Part shown: in pieces, positions 27,819-37,237 of the stretch
Position numbering within the stretch: position 1 is the stretch's first letter
Layout of the letters: each line of letters starts with the position of its first letter
Origin: G963674685 sp964591275
GTDB lineage: Bacteria > Lernaellota > Lernaellaia > JACKCT01
Reading direction: 5' to 3'
Length of the DNA stretch: 64,000 bases
NCBI GenBank assembly: GCA_964591275.1
Contig: CAZQAE010000023.1
Span: forward strand, 6,589 to 70,588
Translations under genes and position numbers: made by a program
Notes under the pieces: generated by a model
Databases searched by the model: none
What the model saw: only the letters and a program-made list of their open reading frames with translations
Told to the model about the DNA's origin: nothing

Positions 27819-28661
27819 TCAGCGATAATACTTGCCGCGTCCAAATCCCAGGCCGACCCGGAGATAGGGCCCCATGAATCGGTCCAGAACCGGCCTTTCC
27901 AGCCGACCGTGCTTGATCTGCCAGAAGTAGGTGATCAATTCCCCCTGGTATCCGATTTGAATGAACAGTGGAATATTCGTCGCCTTGCGATAATAGTCGT
28001 CTTTGGATTTCCAAAGGGGATTTTGCAGCTCGAACCCAATCCCCACGTCTCCCGGCACTCCCTCCTTAGCCCCGGCAAAATCGGGAAAAGAACCCCGGTC
28101 CTTGCAGATTCCCGGATCGTCGATATTGCTGTAAATCGTGCCCTCTGAACTCAGGTTGTAGGGCACGCAACGCTCGTCTCCGTTGACCACGAAATTCGTG
28201 TATGACCAACCCAATCCAAAAAATGGATAAACGAGATAGCGACGCTGAACGATGTTGTAGCCCACGTGAAAAAGCAAATGAACGCCGGAAAGCATGGCGC
28301 CGGTATCAGGCCCTTTCCGTAATTGTTTATAGTATTGGAGCATAATATCGCCCATGAAGGACTTTTGCGTGTAGGCTAGGCGAATCCCCGAAACAGGAGT
28401 AGCTCGCTGAAGATATCCTTCGCCGTTGGGATATCCGAAATCCTCGACGCGCCCCTGCCCGATGTAGTTGTTGATATCGGAATGATCGATAAAATGAACG
28501 GAGGTGAATGCCTGCAAACTCACCAGCGAGCTGGGACGCCAGGGAGCATGATTGTCCGCTTCTTCTTTGGCCTCCACCTCATCGGCAACGGCGTATTCAG
28601 CCGAAAGCAGCATGGTCATGGCAAGGCAGGCCGTAACCGCAATGTACAACGCATATTTCAT
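27819..28661 (-). CDS. Secreted probable outer-membrane beta-barrel protein
   Basis: A 280-residue protein with a signal peptide (hydrophobic stretch ending near AEYAVA). The remainder alternates aromatic and polar residues as in beta strands (RRYLVYPFFGLGWSYTNF; FIQIGYQGELITYFWQ). It ends in GPYLRVGLGFGRGKYYR, a plausible final strand. I do not recognise a family. The two Cys (CVPYN and ICKDR) could form a loop disulfide. Frame and length are intact. Confidence 0.6.
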   Translation of the reverse strand: MKYALYIAVTACLAMTMLLSAEYAVADEVEAKEEADNHAPWRPSSLVSLQAFTSVHFIDHSDINNYIGQGRVEDFGYPNGEGYLQRATPVSGIRLAYTQKSFMGDIMLQYYKQLRKGPDTGAMLSGVHLLFHVGYNIVQRRYLVYPFFGLGWSYTNFVVNGDERCVPYNLSSEGTIYSNIDDPGICKDRGSFPDFAGAKEGVPGDVGIGFELQNPLWKSKDDYYRKATNIPLFIQIGYQGELITYFWQIKHGRLERPVLDRFMGPYLRVGLGFGRGKYYR

Positions 28662-28856
28662 AAATCAGCACCCTCCGTCTTCGGACAGGAATATTTTATC
28701 ACAGGATTTGTGCAAAAAGGGAAGTGCTATTCCCTCTAAAACGAGCATTTTGTTCATTGGAGGCTTCTTAGGACCATGGACGGTCCGGCGCATTGATTGA
28801 CGAACGCAGTTCCCATCGCTAATGTTTGCCCCTGTTTTCTTATGGGATATTCAGGC

Positions 28857-29816
28857 ATGTTCGATAAAAGGCTACTTTTCATAACCGGCAAAGGCGGCGT
28901 CGGCAAAACCACCATCGCGGCATCCATTGCCATCGCTGCCAAGGAGTTGGGCTTAAAGACTTTGCTGGTGGAGATCGGGATCACGCAGAATCTGGAGCAG
29001 ATTTTCAGAAAGTGGCTCCCCGTTTATGACATCACACATATCGAAGACGGGCTCCACGTCATCCGCATCGATCCACTCCGGGCTTTGGAAGAATACATTG
29101 CATTATCGCTCAAGATGCAATGGGCGGCCAAGAAGTTCATGGACATGGAAATGATCCGATATCTCCTGCAATTTCTTCCCGCCTGGCGCGACCTGATGAT
29201 CCTCGGAAAGATATGGAAATTGGAGCAGGAGCTTGAAAAGGGCAAAGGCGGCCATCCAAAATGGGATTTGATTGTCGTGGATTCTCCAGCAACGGGGCAC
29301 GGCATCAACTTCTTTCGCATACCGCAGGTCATCCTCGACACCTTGAGGACAGGGACGCTGCGCAAGCAGACGGAAGCCGTGCATAAGATGATGACCGATC
29401 CGGCGCGCACGCAGATCAACGTTGTGAGCCTGGCCGAAGAAATGCCCATCAATGAATCCATCGAAATCCATCAGGCCACGATTGAAACGCTGAAAATGCC
29501 CTTCGGCCGAGTGTTCATTAATATGATGCCCCCGAAAATCCTGGGCGACAAACAGCTCAAGATCATCGACGAAATGAAAAAGGACAAAAAGGCGCTCAAA
29601 GTCCTCAACAGCTTTTTCCCCGGCGGTCATCAGAGATTAATCACAGCCGCTCGGCAGCAATCAGCCCGTCGCAAACTCGCCGAAAGCTACGTCGCTGCCG
29701 GTCGCGAAAAAATCGATGCCGAATTCATTGAACTGCCCCATGTTTTCCGCGAAACAATGGACCGTGAAGGCTTGGGACTGCTCGCCCGCGAAATCATCGA
29801 CCGAGTTAACCAGTGA
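28857..29816 (+). CDS. ArsA/Get3-family ATPase
   Basis: A 319-residue P-loop ATPase. The deviant Walker A is TGKGGVGKTTIAAS near residues 9-22, and switch motif DSPATGHG lies near 157-164. ArsA proteins drive arsenite export with ArsB; the Get3 branch handles tail-anchored proteins. Many bacterial single-domain members have no known partner, and no arsB or ars regulator is nearby, so an arsenic role is not supported by context. The ATG at 28857 begins directly before the ATPase domain; an in-frame TTG at 28797 is less likely. Confidence 0.78.
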   Translation: MFDKRLLFITGKGGVGKTTIAASIAIAAKELGLKTLLVEIGITQNLEQIFRKWLPVYDITHIEDGLHVIRIDPLRALEEYIALSLKMQWAAKKFMDMEMIRYLLQFLPAWRDLMILGKIWKLEQELEKGKGGHPKWDLIVVDSPATGHGINFFRIPQVILDTLRTGTLRKQTEAVHKMMTDPARTQINVVSLAEEMPINESIEIHQATIETLKMPFGRVFINMMPPKILGDKQLKIIDEMKKDKKALKVLNSFFPGGHQRLITAARQQSARRKLAESYVAAGREKIDAEFIELPHVFRETMDREGLGLLAREIIDRVNQ

Positions 29817-29893
29817 TTCGGATCAGTATAGGAGCGGTTTGTAACCGCGATGCAAAAAACCGCCATCCCCGCGCACATCTGTCAGCGTAGTCT

Positions 29894-31870
29894 CTATTGC
29901 AGATAGCCTAATGAACGCAGCCTATTAATCGTTTCATCGTCCAATCTTAGCGTCGTGCCTTCTTCGATACGCGAAGCGAATTTTTCATTTTCCTCGGCGA
30001 TGACTTTATCCAGGGCGGCGGCGGCTTCCGGAGTATGGATGTTGCTCTTTTCCCCCGGATCATTGGCCAGGTCGAAAAGAAGCCAATCGTGTCCGAATTT
30101 CTCCATCGCATTTTCATTGGGATGATATGGCTCAAGCAGTTTATGCGTGGTCGTTCTGGCGCTGAAACGATGCGCTCCCTGATGTTCGCTGATCCATGAA
30201 AACTGGGTTTCTGAAAAGACAGGCCCCGTCGCGGCAAGCTTTTCCAAAAGTTCCGGCACTCCTCGCTCCCCGCATGACAGGCGCAGGTTCATCTCCGGCG
30301 TCTGCCCAGCCACCGACATTATCAGGTCCGCAATCGCTTTGGATGGAATCGAACGGTCCGAGAGCCTTGCGCCCGCGCACGCGCCACGAGGAAATTTGAC
30401 GATAAGGGGAACACGGATGCTTTCGTCGAAAAGATGTTGGGAATGACCCCACGCGCCGTGTTCGTAGAATTCCTCACCGTGGTCGGATACGACAACGATC
30501 ATGGCGTTGTCGTATCGCCCCGCTCTTCTTAACATCTCAAAAAACCGCCCCAGAACAAAATCCACGGAAAGTATCAGTTCATCGTAACGATCAATGGAAG
30601 AGCGTGCGGCGTGTTCGGGCGCGCCATTCGCCCACCGGAGGAAATCCCCGAAATCGCTGCCAATCTCGGCATTGAGAAAAGGCGTCGGCGGTCCGAAATG
30701 CGTGTAAAGCTCCGGCGGTGGTTTGTAGGGATAGTGGAGATCGAAGAGATGAAGAAAAAGAAAGCTCGGTGCGTTTTCCGCGAGAAACCAGCCGGCGGCT
30801 TCCCGTGTTGTCGTTGCGGCGTCTTGAGAATCCTTAAAGGAAAAAACATCGAAACCGCTGTCGAAACCGAATTTCTGGGACACAAGGATTCCCGTCACGT
30901 AAGCGGCGGTTCGATACCCCTTTTGCTTAAGCAGTTCCGGGAAAACGGTCATTTTCGGATCTATCGACGAAAGCGGCTCCACGGCGCCGTGTTCATAGGG
31001 CAAAAGACCCGTGAACATGGAGGCGTGGCTCGGCAAGGTCCACGGCGCATGCGCGATGAAGTGCTCCGCAAGAACACCCTCTTTGGCCAGTAGATCAAGA
31101 TTCGGCGAGGTGTTTCTCTCATATCCATAGCTGGATAAATGATCGGCCCGCAAGGTATCGATGCTGATAAAGATGATCTCGGGCGAATCATATGGGAGCA
31201 TTTCCGTGGCGCTGCGGCCCAGCGTCGTCATGAAGATCAATATCAGAACAAGAGAAACGGGAACGGCAATTCGCGAAGGTTTTCCGCTTTGCCAAGCTGC
31301 GGATTTTCCGCCAGGGAAGAGCTTCGCGACAAGATGGAGAATCACCAGAAGGATTAAGCTGACAATTCCGAAGAAGGTTATTGCCGTGGCGCGAAAACGA
31401 AGAGGCTCTTGTTCCAGGCCAAAGGAGATGATCGACTTTAACAACTGCCCGGCACCGGCCCACCTGACGATAATCCGGGCGCCGAACAAGGCTCCATTCG
31501 TTTCAAAAAACATCAGCGCCAGATGCAACAGAGGCGTCGCAATAATCCATATGGCGGCTAAAATCCCCAGTTTCAGCCGATGCCTTCCTCCCAGGACCCG
31601 CGCGATTGTGGCTATGATCGCCAGCCACAGACCGAAGATCAAGCCGTTTGCGAGCACCGGACCAAGCTGCGCCTGCACCATCGCCAATAGAACGCCGGGG
31701 AGGTCTCGCTCCATATACTGATGCGGCCCGGCCTTCCCTAAACCGACAACAACTCCGCCAATGCCGAATAGAGCCGCGACGACAAGCCAGACATTGAGAA
31801 AGCGCAGCACTGAATCAAGGCTTAATCCCCTGCCTGATTCGGCTTGATTTTTCTGGTCTTGCTTTGGCAT
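29894..31870 (-). CDS. Membrane-anchored sulfatase/phosphatase-fold enzyme
   Basis: A 658-residue protein. About five membrane segments in the first 215 residues are followed by an alkaline-phosphatase-superfamily sulfatase domain: FISIDTLRADHLSSYGYE (about 235), APWTLPSHASMFTG (about 273-286) and VVSDHGEEFYEHG. The nucleophile position holds Thr (T-L-P-S-H) where classical sulfatases have Cys or Ser to become formylglycine. Membrane phosphotransferases such as LtaS and EptA-type enzymes use Thr here, so phospho- or phosphoethanolamine-transfer is as likely as sulfate hydrolysis. It follows a small lipoprotein gene by eight bases and is probably co-transcribed. Confidence 0.8.
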   Translation of the reverse strand: MPKQDQKNQAESGRGLSLDSVLRFLNVWLVVAALFGIGGVVVGLGKAGPHQYMERDLPGVLLAMVQAQLGPVLANGLIFGLWLAIIATIARVLGGRHRLKLGILAAIWIIATPLLHLALMFFETNGALFGARIIVRWAGAGQLLKSIISFGLEQEPLRFRATAITFFGIVSLILLVILHLVAKLFPGGKSAAWQSGKPSRIAVPVSLVLILIFMTTLGRSATEMLPYDSPEIIFISIDTLRADHLSSYGYERNTSPNLDLLAKEGVLAEHFIAHAPWTLPSHASMFTGLLPYEHGAVEPLSSIDPKMTVFPELLKQKGYRTAAYVTGILVSQKFGFDSGFDVFSFKDSQDAATTTREAAGWFLAENAPSFLFLHLFDLHYPYKPPPELYTHFGPPTPFLNAEIGSDFGDFLRWANGAPEHAARSSIDRYDELILSVDFVLGRFFEMLRRAGRYDNAMIVVVSDHGEEFYEHGAWGHSQHLFDESIRVPLIVKFPRGACAGARLSDRSIPSKAIADLIMSVAGQTPEMNLRLSCGERGVPELLEKLAATGPVFSETQFSWISEHQGAHRFSARTTTHKLLEPYHPNENAMEKFGHDWLLFDLANDPGEKSNIHTPEAAAALDKVIAEENEKFASRIEEGTTLRLDDETINRLRSLGYLQ

Positions 31871-31878
31871 GAAAGTCG

Positions 31879-32253
31879 CTATTCAGCGGGTTGCGTGGAT
31901 GGTTCTTCGCTCGGCTTTTCAGTCTCCGAGTTTTCCGATGCGTCGTCCGCGCTTTCGTCTTCAGGCATTTCTGGCCACTTGTCCCAATCGACATCGCCCG
32001 CTTCATTGTCTTTCGGTGCATCGGGGGGCGTGGCGAAATCTTGCGGGTCTCCTATGGTCTTTTCGCCGTAAAGATCGAGTATTTCCTTTTCGTCCGCTTC
32101 TGGCCTGGGCTTTGGAGCGCCAATTCCCACAACCGGCTTCCGGCCCTCTTTCACCAGTTCGGGCGCAACAGGCTCTGTTTTTAAACCACAATGCACGCAG
32201 AAAAGAAGCAACGTAAATGTCACGGCAACGCAGAATGATTTGAATTTTTTCAT
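31879..32253 (-). CDS. Small proline/acid-rich lipoprotein
   Basis: A 124-residue lipoprotein. The signal peptide ends in CVHC, with Cys19 followed by GLKTEP, reminiscent of LptM/YifL-type small lipoproteins (CGLKG). The rest is hydrophilic and rich in Pro, Glu and Asp, likely unstructured. Start at ATG 32253 is supported by AAGG upstream; the longer frame would bury the signal peptide. It lies eight bases before the sulfatase-fold gene. Confidence 0.62.
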   Translation of the reverse strand: MKKFKSFCVAVTFTLLLFCVHCGLKTEPVAPELVKEGRKPVVGIGAPKPRPEADEKEILDLYGEKTIGDPQDFATPPDAPKDNEAGDVDWDKWPEMPEDESADDASENSETEKPSEEPSTQPAE

Positions 32254-32391
32254 CAGACCTTTACTCTTCTCGCTTGCCGAGCCTTTCAGGATATGCAAGC
32301 TGCCGGTCAGAAAAACGACTTGGCATATATTGCAGATAAAACTGGCAATATCCAACAATTACTTTTATACTTGCATCAAGGAGTTTTGCCC

Positions 32392-32844
32392 ATGCCCGGC
32401 ACAGAGACATTTACAGATTTCTTGAAGCGCAGGAAAGAGGAGTTCAATAAGGAACCCTCGGTCGATTGGGATAAAGAAAAAGAGGATTGGATTGCTTCCG
32501 TTGATGCGCTATATAAAAAAATTGAACGGTGGCTCAAGCAGGCGCAAGACGAGGATTTGCTGAAAATTCAATATGAAGATGAGGAATTGTCAGAAGAGAG
32601 ATTGGGAAGCTATAAAATTCGCTCGATGCATATCGATTCGGAGTTCATTCGTGTGAAAATCCGTCCGGTGGCACGCATTGTCATCGGCGGCAAGGGACGC
32701 CTTGATATGATCTGCGGATCAAAGAAAATGATGATTGTTCGTAGTGATGATAAGTGGAAATTCGCGATTAGAACGCCCAAGTTTGAGTCCTGGCCTCTTA
32801 ACAAAAAATCGTTCACGGAAATTTTACAAGAAATGATGGAATGA
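32392..32844 (+). CDS. Unknown protein, first gene of a HEPN-containing two-gene module
   Basis: A 150-residue cytoplasmic protein with a Lys/Glu-rich N-terminal helix region (FLKRRKEEFNKEP) and a beta-rich C-terminal half (IRSMHIDSEFIRVKIRPV; ARIVIGGKGRLDMICG). I recognise no family. The ATG at 32392 has AAGGAG upstream. Its TGA overlaps the ATG of the HEPN gene by four bases, the arrangement seen in toxin-antitoxin and other small defence pairs. By position it could be the antitoxin, but nothing in its sequence proves that. Confidence 0.6.
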   Translation: MPGTETFTDFLKRRKEEFNKEPSVDWDKEKEDWIASVDALYKKIERWLKQAQDEDLLKIQYEDEELSEERLGSYKIRSMHIDSEFIRVKIRPVARIVIGGKGRLDMICGSKKMMIVRSDDKWKFAIRTPKFESWPLNKKSFTEILQEMME

Positions 32845-33425
32845 CGCGCAAGAAGATTCCCTTGAATCCTGACCGACCGCGCGTCAGGGAAATATGGGAT
32901 TATTACGCGGCATCGACAAAAGCGCTGAAGCTTTATCAGAAAGAACTTCTCGATTCTCTGGCAAACGAGAATGTTCAATCCGATTCGAATGAAGCCCGCT
33001 TTATGCCAAAAAGTGAAGTTTTCGACCTTTTGGAGAGTTATTATACGGAACTCTCACAAGAAGTGGTGCTCACCCTAAGTTCCATTTTTGAAGCCGAATT
33101 GAGACTGGATTATCAACACAGAGTTCGCAATCGCTTTAAGGACGATATCAGCAAAAGTTTTCGGGTGTTGCATAAGAAACATGGCGAGAGAATACGCATG
33201 GAAACATTGCTGAACGTCTGGAAAAAACGATACTCCGAGTGCGGACGTCACATCAGTCTTTTCGAAAGACTTATACTATTCAGACATTGGCTGGCTCATG
33301 GAAGATATTGGATTAATAAGTCCGATGAATTTACGCCGGAACTTTCGCTGACTTGCGCCGATAATCTTTTCACATCGTTGCCCAACTTTGATACGTGGGA
33401 ATCAATCGATCAGCCGAATACCTAA
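32841..33425 (+). CDS. HEPN-like protein with RHWLAHGRYW motif, possible RNase
   Basis: A 194-residue, mainly helical protein. Near residues 149-158 the motif RHWLAHGRYW fits the R-x4-H signature of HEPN ribonucleases (as in RNxLxH). HEPN proteins are frequent toxins and defence effectors. It is translationally coupled to the preceding gene. Codon usage looks like the neighbours, although both genes have somewhat higher A/T than the adjacent nadB. I infer a toxin-like RNase; a non-catalytic HEPN is possible. Confidence 0.6.
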   Translation: MTRKKIPLNPDRPRVREIWDYYAASTKALKLYQKELLDSLANENVQSDSNEARFMPKSEVFDLLESYYTELSQEVVLTLSSIFEAELRLDYQHRVRNRFKDDISKSFRVLHKKHGERIRMETLLNVWKKRYSECGRHISLFERLILFRHWLAHGRYWINKSDEFTPELSLTCADNLFTSLPNFDTWESIDQPNT

Positions 33426-33524
33426 TCAATTGAAATCGCTCCCTCCACCATGACATCGACAAAACCGCGACCTTGAATTGACGCGGCGCGACTCAATGGA
33501 TATTGTTTGTTTTCTGGAGCGACC

Positions 33525-35120
33525 ATGACGCATGAATGTGACTATTTAGTAATCGGTTCGGGCATTGCCGGACTTTCGTACGCGCTCAAAGCCGCGGCCT
33601 GTGGCCCTGTCATTATCGTCACGAAATGCGGGCCGGAAGAAACGAACACAAAATACGCGCAGGGCGGAATTGCCTCCGTCTTTTCCGACCAGGACGATTT
33701 CGACCTGCATGTTCGGGATACTTTGGAAGCGGGCGCCGGACTGTGCCACGAAGATGTTGTACGTATGGTGGTGGAATCAGGCCCCGCCAGGATACGCGAA
33801 CTGATCGATTGGGGCGTTGAATTCACGCGCAACGAGCAAGAGGGAAAGGGCTACGATCTGCATTTGGAGGGCGGCCACAGCCGGAAGCGCATCCTGCATG
33901 CCGCGGACCTGACCGGAGCCGCCATCGAAAAGGCGCTGCTGGAAAGAGTGCGCGAACACCCAAATATCAAAATCCTCGATCACCACATGGCCGTTGATCT
34001 GATTATGAAGCGAAAAATCGACGGCGACATCGAAAACGACCGATGCCTGGGCGCCTACGTACTCAACACAAAATCCGGCAAAATTCCCACCTACGTCGCA
34101 AAAACAACGCTCCTGGCGACCGGCGGCATGGGGAAAATTTATCTGGTCACATCGAACCCCGACATCGCCAGCGGGGACGGAATCGCCATCGCGTTTCGCG
34201 CGGGTGCCGCTGTCGCCAACATGGAATTTATGCAGTTCCACCCCACGTGCCTCTTTCATCCGCTAGCAAGGAATTTTCTCATCACCGAGGCCCTGCGCGG
34301 CGCCGGAGCCGTTCTCGTGGATAAAAACGGCCATGAGTTCATGCAGCGCTATGATGAGCGCGGCAGCCTTGCGCCCAGAGACATCGTCGCTCGCGCCATC
34401 GACAGCGAGATTAAAAAAAGCGGCAGCGAGTGCCTGTACCTCGACATCACGCACAAACCGGCCAGCGAAGTGAAAACCGAATTTCCCAACATTTACCAAA
34501 GATGCCTTGGTTTTGATATCGACATCACAAAGGCACTGATCCCTGTTGCGCCCGGCGCCCATTACCAATGCGGCGGGATCCTCGTGGACAAGGACGGAAA
34601 AACGACGACCCCGAACCTCTACGCCATCGGGGAGGTCAGTTGCACCGGAATGCACGGCGCCAATCGGCTTGCCTCAAATTCACTTCTGGAAGCCGCCGTT
34701 TACGCACACAGAGCCGCCGGCAGTTCCACAAGCGAGGATGCAAAGATCATTAATCCGAATCTGGTCAAAGCCTGGGACCCCGGGCACGCAACGGATTCGG
34801 ACGAGATGGTCGTGGTCACGCACAACTGGGACGAAATCCGGCGACTCATGCAGAACTACGTGAGTATTGTGCGAACGGATCGTCGCCTGGAGCGAGCGAA
34901 GACCCGGATTGACAACTTGAAGCGGGAAATCAGACAATATTTTTGGGATTTCATCATCACGCAGGATCTTCTGGAACTGCGCAACCTCGCCGAATCCGCC
35001 GACCTCGTCATCCGTTGCGCCATGGCCAGGCGCGAATCACGCGGACTGCATTACAGTCTCGACTGCCCAGGGGTCGGCAAAATCGAACACTCAAAAGACA
35101 CAATCATAACGAAGCATTGA
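33525..35120 (+). CDS. nadB: L-aspartate oxidase
   Basis: A 531-residue flavoprotein of the first step of NAD synthesis, oxidising L-aspartate to iminoaspartate. The FAD site GSGIAGLSYALKA is near the N-terminus, followed by NTKYAQGGIASV, and the substrate region has HPTCLF and LITEALRGAGA. The FAD end motif GMHGANRLASNSLLEA is present, as is the C-terminal helical domain. Length equals typical NadB (about 530-540). The ATG at 33525 has GGAG seven bases upstream. nadA and nadC are not in the window. Confidence 0.93.
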   Translation: MTHECDYLVIGSGIAGLSYALKAAACGPVIIVTKCGPEETNTKYAQGGIASVFSDQDDFDLHVRDTLEAGAGLCHEDVVRMVVESGPARIRELIDWGVEFTRNEQEGKGYDLHLEGGHSRKRILHAADLTGAAIEKALLERVREHPNIKILDHHMAVDLIMKRKIDGDIENDRCLGAYVLNTKSGKIPTYVAKTTLLATGGMGKIYLVTSNPDIASGDGIAIAFRAGAAVANMEFMQFHPTCLFHPLARNFLITEALRGAGAVLVDKNGHEFMQRYDERGSLAPRDIVARAIDSEIKKSGSECLYLDITHKPASEVKTEFPNIYQRCLGFDIDITKALIPVAPGAHYQCGGILVDKDGKTTTPNLYAIGEVSCTGMHGANRLASNSLLEAAVYAHRAAGSSTSEDAKIINPNLVKAWDPGHATDSDEMVVVTHNWDEIRRLMQNYVSIVRTDRRLERAKTRIDNLKREIRQYFWDFIITQDLLELRNLAESADLVIRCAMARRESRGLHYSLDCPGVGKIEHSKDTIITKH

Positions 35121-35316
35121 TTCTGACGATTCACGAGCCACAGCTTGTGACTTTTTCTTTAAAAACGGGTATTTTTACCAAACCCCATTGTCATGACATT
35201 TGTGAACGTGTAAAATGCAAATCTAGAGAAACCCAGTCTGCTCGTTCCACCGTACGAGCCGACGCAGACCCTACCGTTTCAATGAACGCTCCACCAATAT
35301 CCGGGAGATCACGGCG

Positions 35317-36735
35317 ATGAGAAGTCCGACCTTAATAATTTCAATTTCTGTTTTCATGATTTTTGTCGGCGCATTCGGCGCGGATATTTCCTCGGCATCG
35401 CCTTCGGTGAAAGGTGAATTCCAGATCATCGACGGCATTCGCGTGCTGCATGTGTGGGGCTCACATTACGAAATGGGCTACGCACACGGCTATTTGCTGG
35501 CCGATGATATTGTTGAGTTGTTTGACAAAATTTTAGTGCCATTAATCGGCAACGCCGAAGGCATGGAAGAAAACCGAGTGCTCTTTCGCGACCGCTACGC
35601 CATGCCCGCGTGGCACATGGAAGAAACCCAGGGGATTATCGACGGTATCGCCGCATCAAGCGCCGGCCTTTTCGTACCGGTTTTGGGCCGGGATCTGGAC
35701 GCGGATGATTTGGGGACAATGGATTCATTGTCCGACATACGCACGGTGTACGAATGCTCATCGTTCGCCGCATGGATTGAATCTACAACATCGGATGCCG
35801 TGTTGCTTGGCGAATCGGCGCTTGCGCGCAATCTCGACTGGTTTGCGCCCTTTGGTCGTCCATACATGCTGGCGAAAAATACTCTTGTCATAGGTCGTGA
35901 ACCGGATGACGCCCGCGCTACATTGACGGTCAGTTTTTCCGGATTAACGGGTTGTTATTCGTGCATGAACGAAGCCGGCGTCGCCACGACGCGAATGATG
36001 TCCAATCACGGCACGCCGGGATGGCAGATGGATTTTTCCCGTCCCTTTACTCCCCTCAACATTGTCATGCGCGACGCTCTGCAGGCGCAAGACGTGGACG
36101 GAGACGGCGCCTCAACGGTGGCCGACCTGGCATTAGCGCTTTCGGAGTCGGTGCGTTCTTCGGCATACAACATCATGATCGTCGGTCCAACCAGCGCCGG
36201 ACACGAACCGGTTGTCGCCGAAATCAACCACAAAGAGTTCGCTTTGCGTAGCGGTGCGGATAATACGGAACTGCCATCCAGCGTTCTGGCTTCGGTCAAT
36301 AATATGCGCAAGTTGTACCCGCCGTATCCCGATGGTCGCTACAACGCCATGAAGCGCGATGTCCTGGGCTGGAACGGCGAGATTACTTTGTCGCGGATGT
36401 GGGAGGTCCTACAGAGTATGAGCGACCAGTGGATGGCGACGCAGGCCATGATCTTCGTACCTTTCAACCGTAGTCTGGCCATTTCGTATACGGATGCCGA
36501 AGGACTGGCGCCCTTCAAATCACCCGTCTGGCTCGCGTGGGATGATGTATTTGACCTTGGAGGCGATGACGACGACGTGGATGACGATGTTGATGATGAC
36601 GACTCGGACGACGACGATTGGTTGCCCGATGACGATTCAGATGACGATGACGCCAATGATGATGACAGCGAAGCAATGGATAATTCCATTGAAACCGACG
36701 AGGGGGATTCCGCAGGCAGAGGCTGCGGGTGTTAG
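35317..36735 (+). CDS. Secreted C45/NAAA-like Ntn hydrolase with Asp-rich tail ending GCGC
   Basis: A 472-residue secreted protein with an N-terminal signal peptide. GSHYEMGYAHGYLLADD (about 48-64) and YECSSFAAW with Cys147 followed later by ARNLDW are the marks of the C45 / acid ceramidase-like N-terminal-nucleophile hydrolases, where autoprocessing exposes the Cys. Family members hydrolyse amides. After residue 400 comes an Asp-rich tract of about 50 residues, and the protein ends in AGRGCGC. The same ending occurs in the papain-like protease at 42935, hinting at a shared sorting or anchoring tag. The ATG has GGGAG upstream. Confidence 0.78.
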   Translation: MRSPTLIISISVFMIFVGAFGADISSASPSVKGEFQIIDGIRVLHVWGSHYEMGYAHGYLLADDIVELFDKILVPLIGNAEGMEENRVLFRDRYAMPAWHMEETQGIIDGIAASSAGLFVPVLGRDLDADDLGTMDSLSDIRTVYECSSFAAWIESTTSDAVLLGESALARNLDWFAPFGRPYMLAKNTLVIGREPDDARATLTVSFSGLTGCYSCMNEAGVATTRMMSNHGTPGWQMDFSRPFTPLNIVMRDALQAQDVDGDGASTVADLALALSESVRSSAYNIMIVGPTSAGHEPVVAEINHKEFALRSGADNTELPSSVLASVNNMRKLYPPYPDGRYNAMKRDVLGWNGEITLSRMWEVLQSMSDQWMATQAMIFVPFNRSLAISYTDAEGLAPFKSPVWLAWDDVFDLGGDDDDVDDDVDDDDSDDDDWLPDDDSDDDDANDDDSEAMDNSIETDEGDSAGRGCGC

Positions 36736-37021
36736 GAACGGCGAATTGAAATGAAGCCCGCGAAGGATTCACGAATACCATAGCGTAATGCGCCATGCAC
36801 CGCCCTATACGCTGCTTTTCCAAAACTTCGGGCTGTGGGCCGCCGCAGGCTACACAAAAGCCCCCTTTTTTCTCCCCTATGCCAATTTCGGATTGACGCA
36901 TGGACCATGACTTGGTTAATATTAAGATCCTTGGTGGGTCTCAAAAATGAATGACAGGTGGATTTTTCTCCTGCGGAGCTAAGGCGTACGTGTTTGCCGG
37001 TCAAACGGAATGGGGGCACTG
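36736..37021. other. Intergenic stretch, possible dispersed-repeat debris
   Basis: About 285 bases without a convincing gene. A long open frame crosses it on the minus strand, but its residue composition is not protein-like and it runs into the opposite strand of the next two genes. The text resembles an old inactive repeat. No terminator was clear. Confidence 0.3.
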
Positions 37022-37237
37022 ATGAAATGCAAGGCGACAACAAAATCAGGAAATCCGTGTAAGGCAAACGCCATGCATGGATCGGATTACTGCGTAACTC
37101 ATGCAAGGATAACGAGCGGCGAAAAGAAAGCCGAAGAATCACCGCCAAAACCAATTGACGAGTCGAAAACGTCCGGTGCAACAAAAGCACAGACACAAAA
37201 TATTTCAATGAAAACAGGGGGGGGTTGGCATGGATGA
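37022..37237 (+). CDS. Small zinc-motif protein (DUF5763-like)
   Basis: A 71-residue protein. CKATTKSGNPCKANAMHGSD followed by YCVTHA gives the C-x8-C-x9-C-x2-H pattern of DUF5763-type putative zinc-binding domains. The tail is hydrophilic. Start at ATG 37022 is preceded by GGGGG. It overlaps the next membrane-protein gene by eight bases, so the pair is likely expressed together. Function unknown. Confidence 0.6.
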   Translation: MKCKATTKSGNPCKANAMHGSDYCVTHARITSGEKKAEESPPKPIDESKTSGATKAQTQNISMKTGGGWHG

